From Sphingomonas adhaesiva (lineage in GTDB: Bacteria; Pseudomonadota; Alphaproteobacteria; Sphingomonadales; Sphingomonadaceae): a stretch of 64,000 nucleotides of DNA. The stretch covers positions 863,054-927,053 of the forward strand of contig NZ_NWVC01000001.1 in NCBI RefSeq assembly GCF_002374855.1, given 5' to 3'. Under the pieces are notes generated by a model. It worked only from the letters and a program-made list of their open reading frames with translations. It was not told where the DNA came from and made no database searches. The position numbers were made by a program, and so were the translations under genes. Below, piece after piece: positions 63,688-64,000 of this stretch. The number at the start of each line of letters is the position of its first letter. Position 1 is the stretch's first letter.

Positions 63688-64000
63688 TTGATCGACATCG
63701 TTCCGGTGATCCTGTCGGGCGGATCGGGGACGCGGCTGTGGCCGCTGTCGCGGGCGGAGAAGCCCAAGCAGTTCCTGTCGCTGACCGCGGCGGAAACGAT
63801 GCTGCAGCTGACGGGGGCGCGCACGCAGGGTGACGGCTTCGCCGCGCCGGTGGTGGTCGCCAACGCGGCGCATGCGGACGAGGTGGAGGCGCAGCTGGCG
63901 GCGGCGGGCGCGACGCCGCAGGCGCTGGTGCTGGAGCCGGTCGGGCGCAACACCGCGCCGGCGATCGCGCTGGCGGCGCTGGCGACCGATCCGCACGCGG
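63688..64000 (+). CDS. Mannose-1-phosphate guanylyltransferase, 5' part only
   Basis: Makes GDP-mannose for polysaccharide synthesis. The visible 104 codons read IDIVPVILSGGSGTRLWPLS after a likely TTG start at 63688, seven bases past GGGGAAAGGG. No ATG or GTG fits better. The nucleotide-binding GGSGTRLWPLSR and KPKQFLSL motifs and VLEPVGRNTAPAIALAAL are diagnostic of the ManC/CpsB family. The 3' part is outside the window. It is divergent from the XrtA-type glycosyltransferase, so both probably serve one exopolysaccharide. Confidence 0.88.
   Translation, partial: MIDIVPVILSGGSGTRLWPLSRAEKPKQFLSLTAAETMLQLTGARTQGDGFAAPVVVANAAHADEVEAQLAAAGATPQALVLEPVGRNTAPAIALAALATDPHA

Overview
The window reads as a chromosomal segment of a high-GC alphaproteobacterium of the Sphingomonadales, most likely Sphingomonas or a close relative. 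This rests on gene content: zapA, a 6S RNA and 5-formyltetrahydrofolate cyclo-ligase in a row, a class I fructose-bisphosphate aldolase, acyl-CoA catabolic genes beside a large TonB-dependent receptor, and an XrtA/PEP-CTERM regulatory block. No sequence search was run, so the genus is an inference. No insertion sequence, prophage, integrase or CRISPR array was recognised. Most operons are tightly packed, with ATGA or GTGA start/stop overlaps.

Layout. 0-3.1 kb: part of the complex I operon on the minus strand (nuoA, nuoB, nuoC, nuoD, then a partial NTF2-like gene inserted after nuoD). 3.2-15 kb: housekeeping genes: suhB, efp, an M23 peptidase with an L,D-transpeptidase, thiE, class I aldolase, a toxin-antitoxin pair, a TlpA-like thioredoxin, gap, a MOSC protein with pgk, zapA, 6S RNA, the folate enzyme, small membrane proteins and tRNA-Asp(GTC). 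15-18.9 kb: an AI-2E family permease, a Crp/Fnr regulator and an acyl-CoA ligase.

19-49.5 kb is an acyl-CoA catabolic region: two AMP-forming ligases, a FadB/FadJ-type bifunctional enzyme, five acyl-CoA dehydrogenases (two adjacent large/small pairs and one ACAD10/11-like enzyme next to its kinase-like partner), three SDRs, a zinc alcohol dehydrogenase, two thioesterases, a serine hydrolase, an amidase-fold protein lacking its nucleophile, a tandem-TetR regulator, an AraC regulator, two MFS transporters and a TonB-dependent receptor. Five promoter regions here carry a related 14-bp motif, GAAGATCSGGTATG-like, which could mark one regulon. The tandem TetR protein next to one site is the obvious candidate regulator.

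49.6-55.4 kb: an EF-hand secreted protein, an OmpR-type two-component pair, then a translationally coupled trio: serine acetyltransferase, class I glutamine-amidotransferase-type hydrolase, and a DAACS symporter resembling cystine carriers. 55.4-64 kb: a minus-strand operon of an XrtA-type glycosyltransferase, PrsK, PrsR, a PrsT-like TPR protein and a DUF815-type ATPase, with a divergent mannose-1-phosphate guanylyltransferase gene running off the end. This looks like the regulatory edge of an exopolysaccharide/PEP-CTERM locus.

Intergenic spaces repeatedly hold paired inverted repeats of three or four related families, REP/BIME-like. The clearest defects are a one-base frameshift near the end of a glutathione S-transferase gene and a Ser-to-Leu change at the amidase nucleophile.
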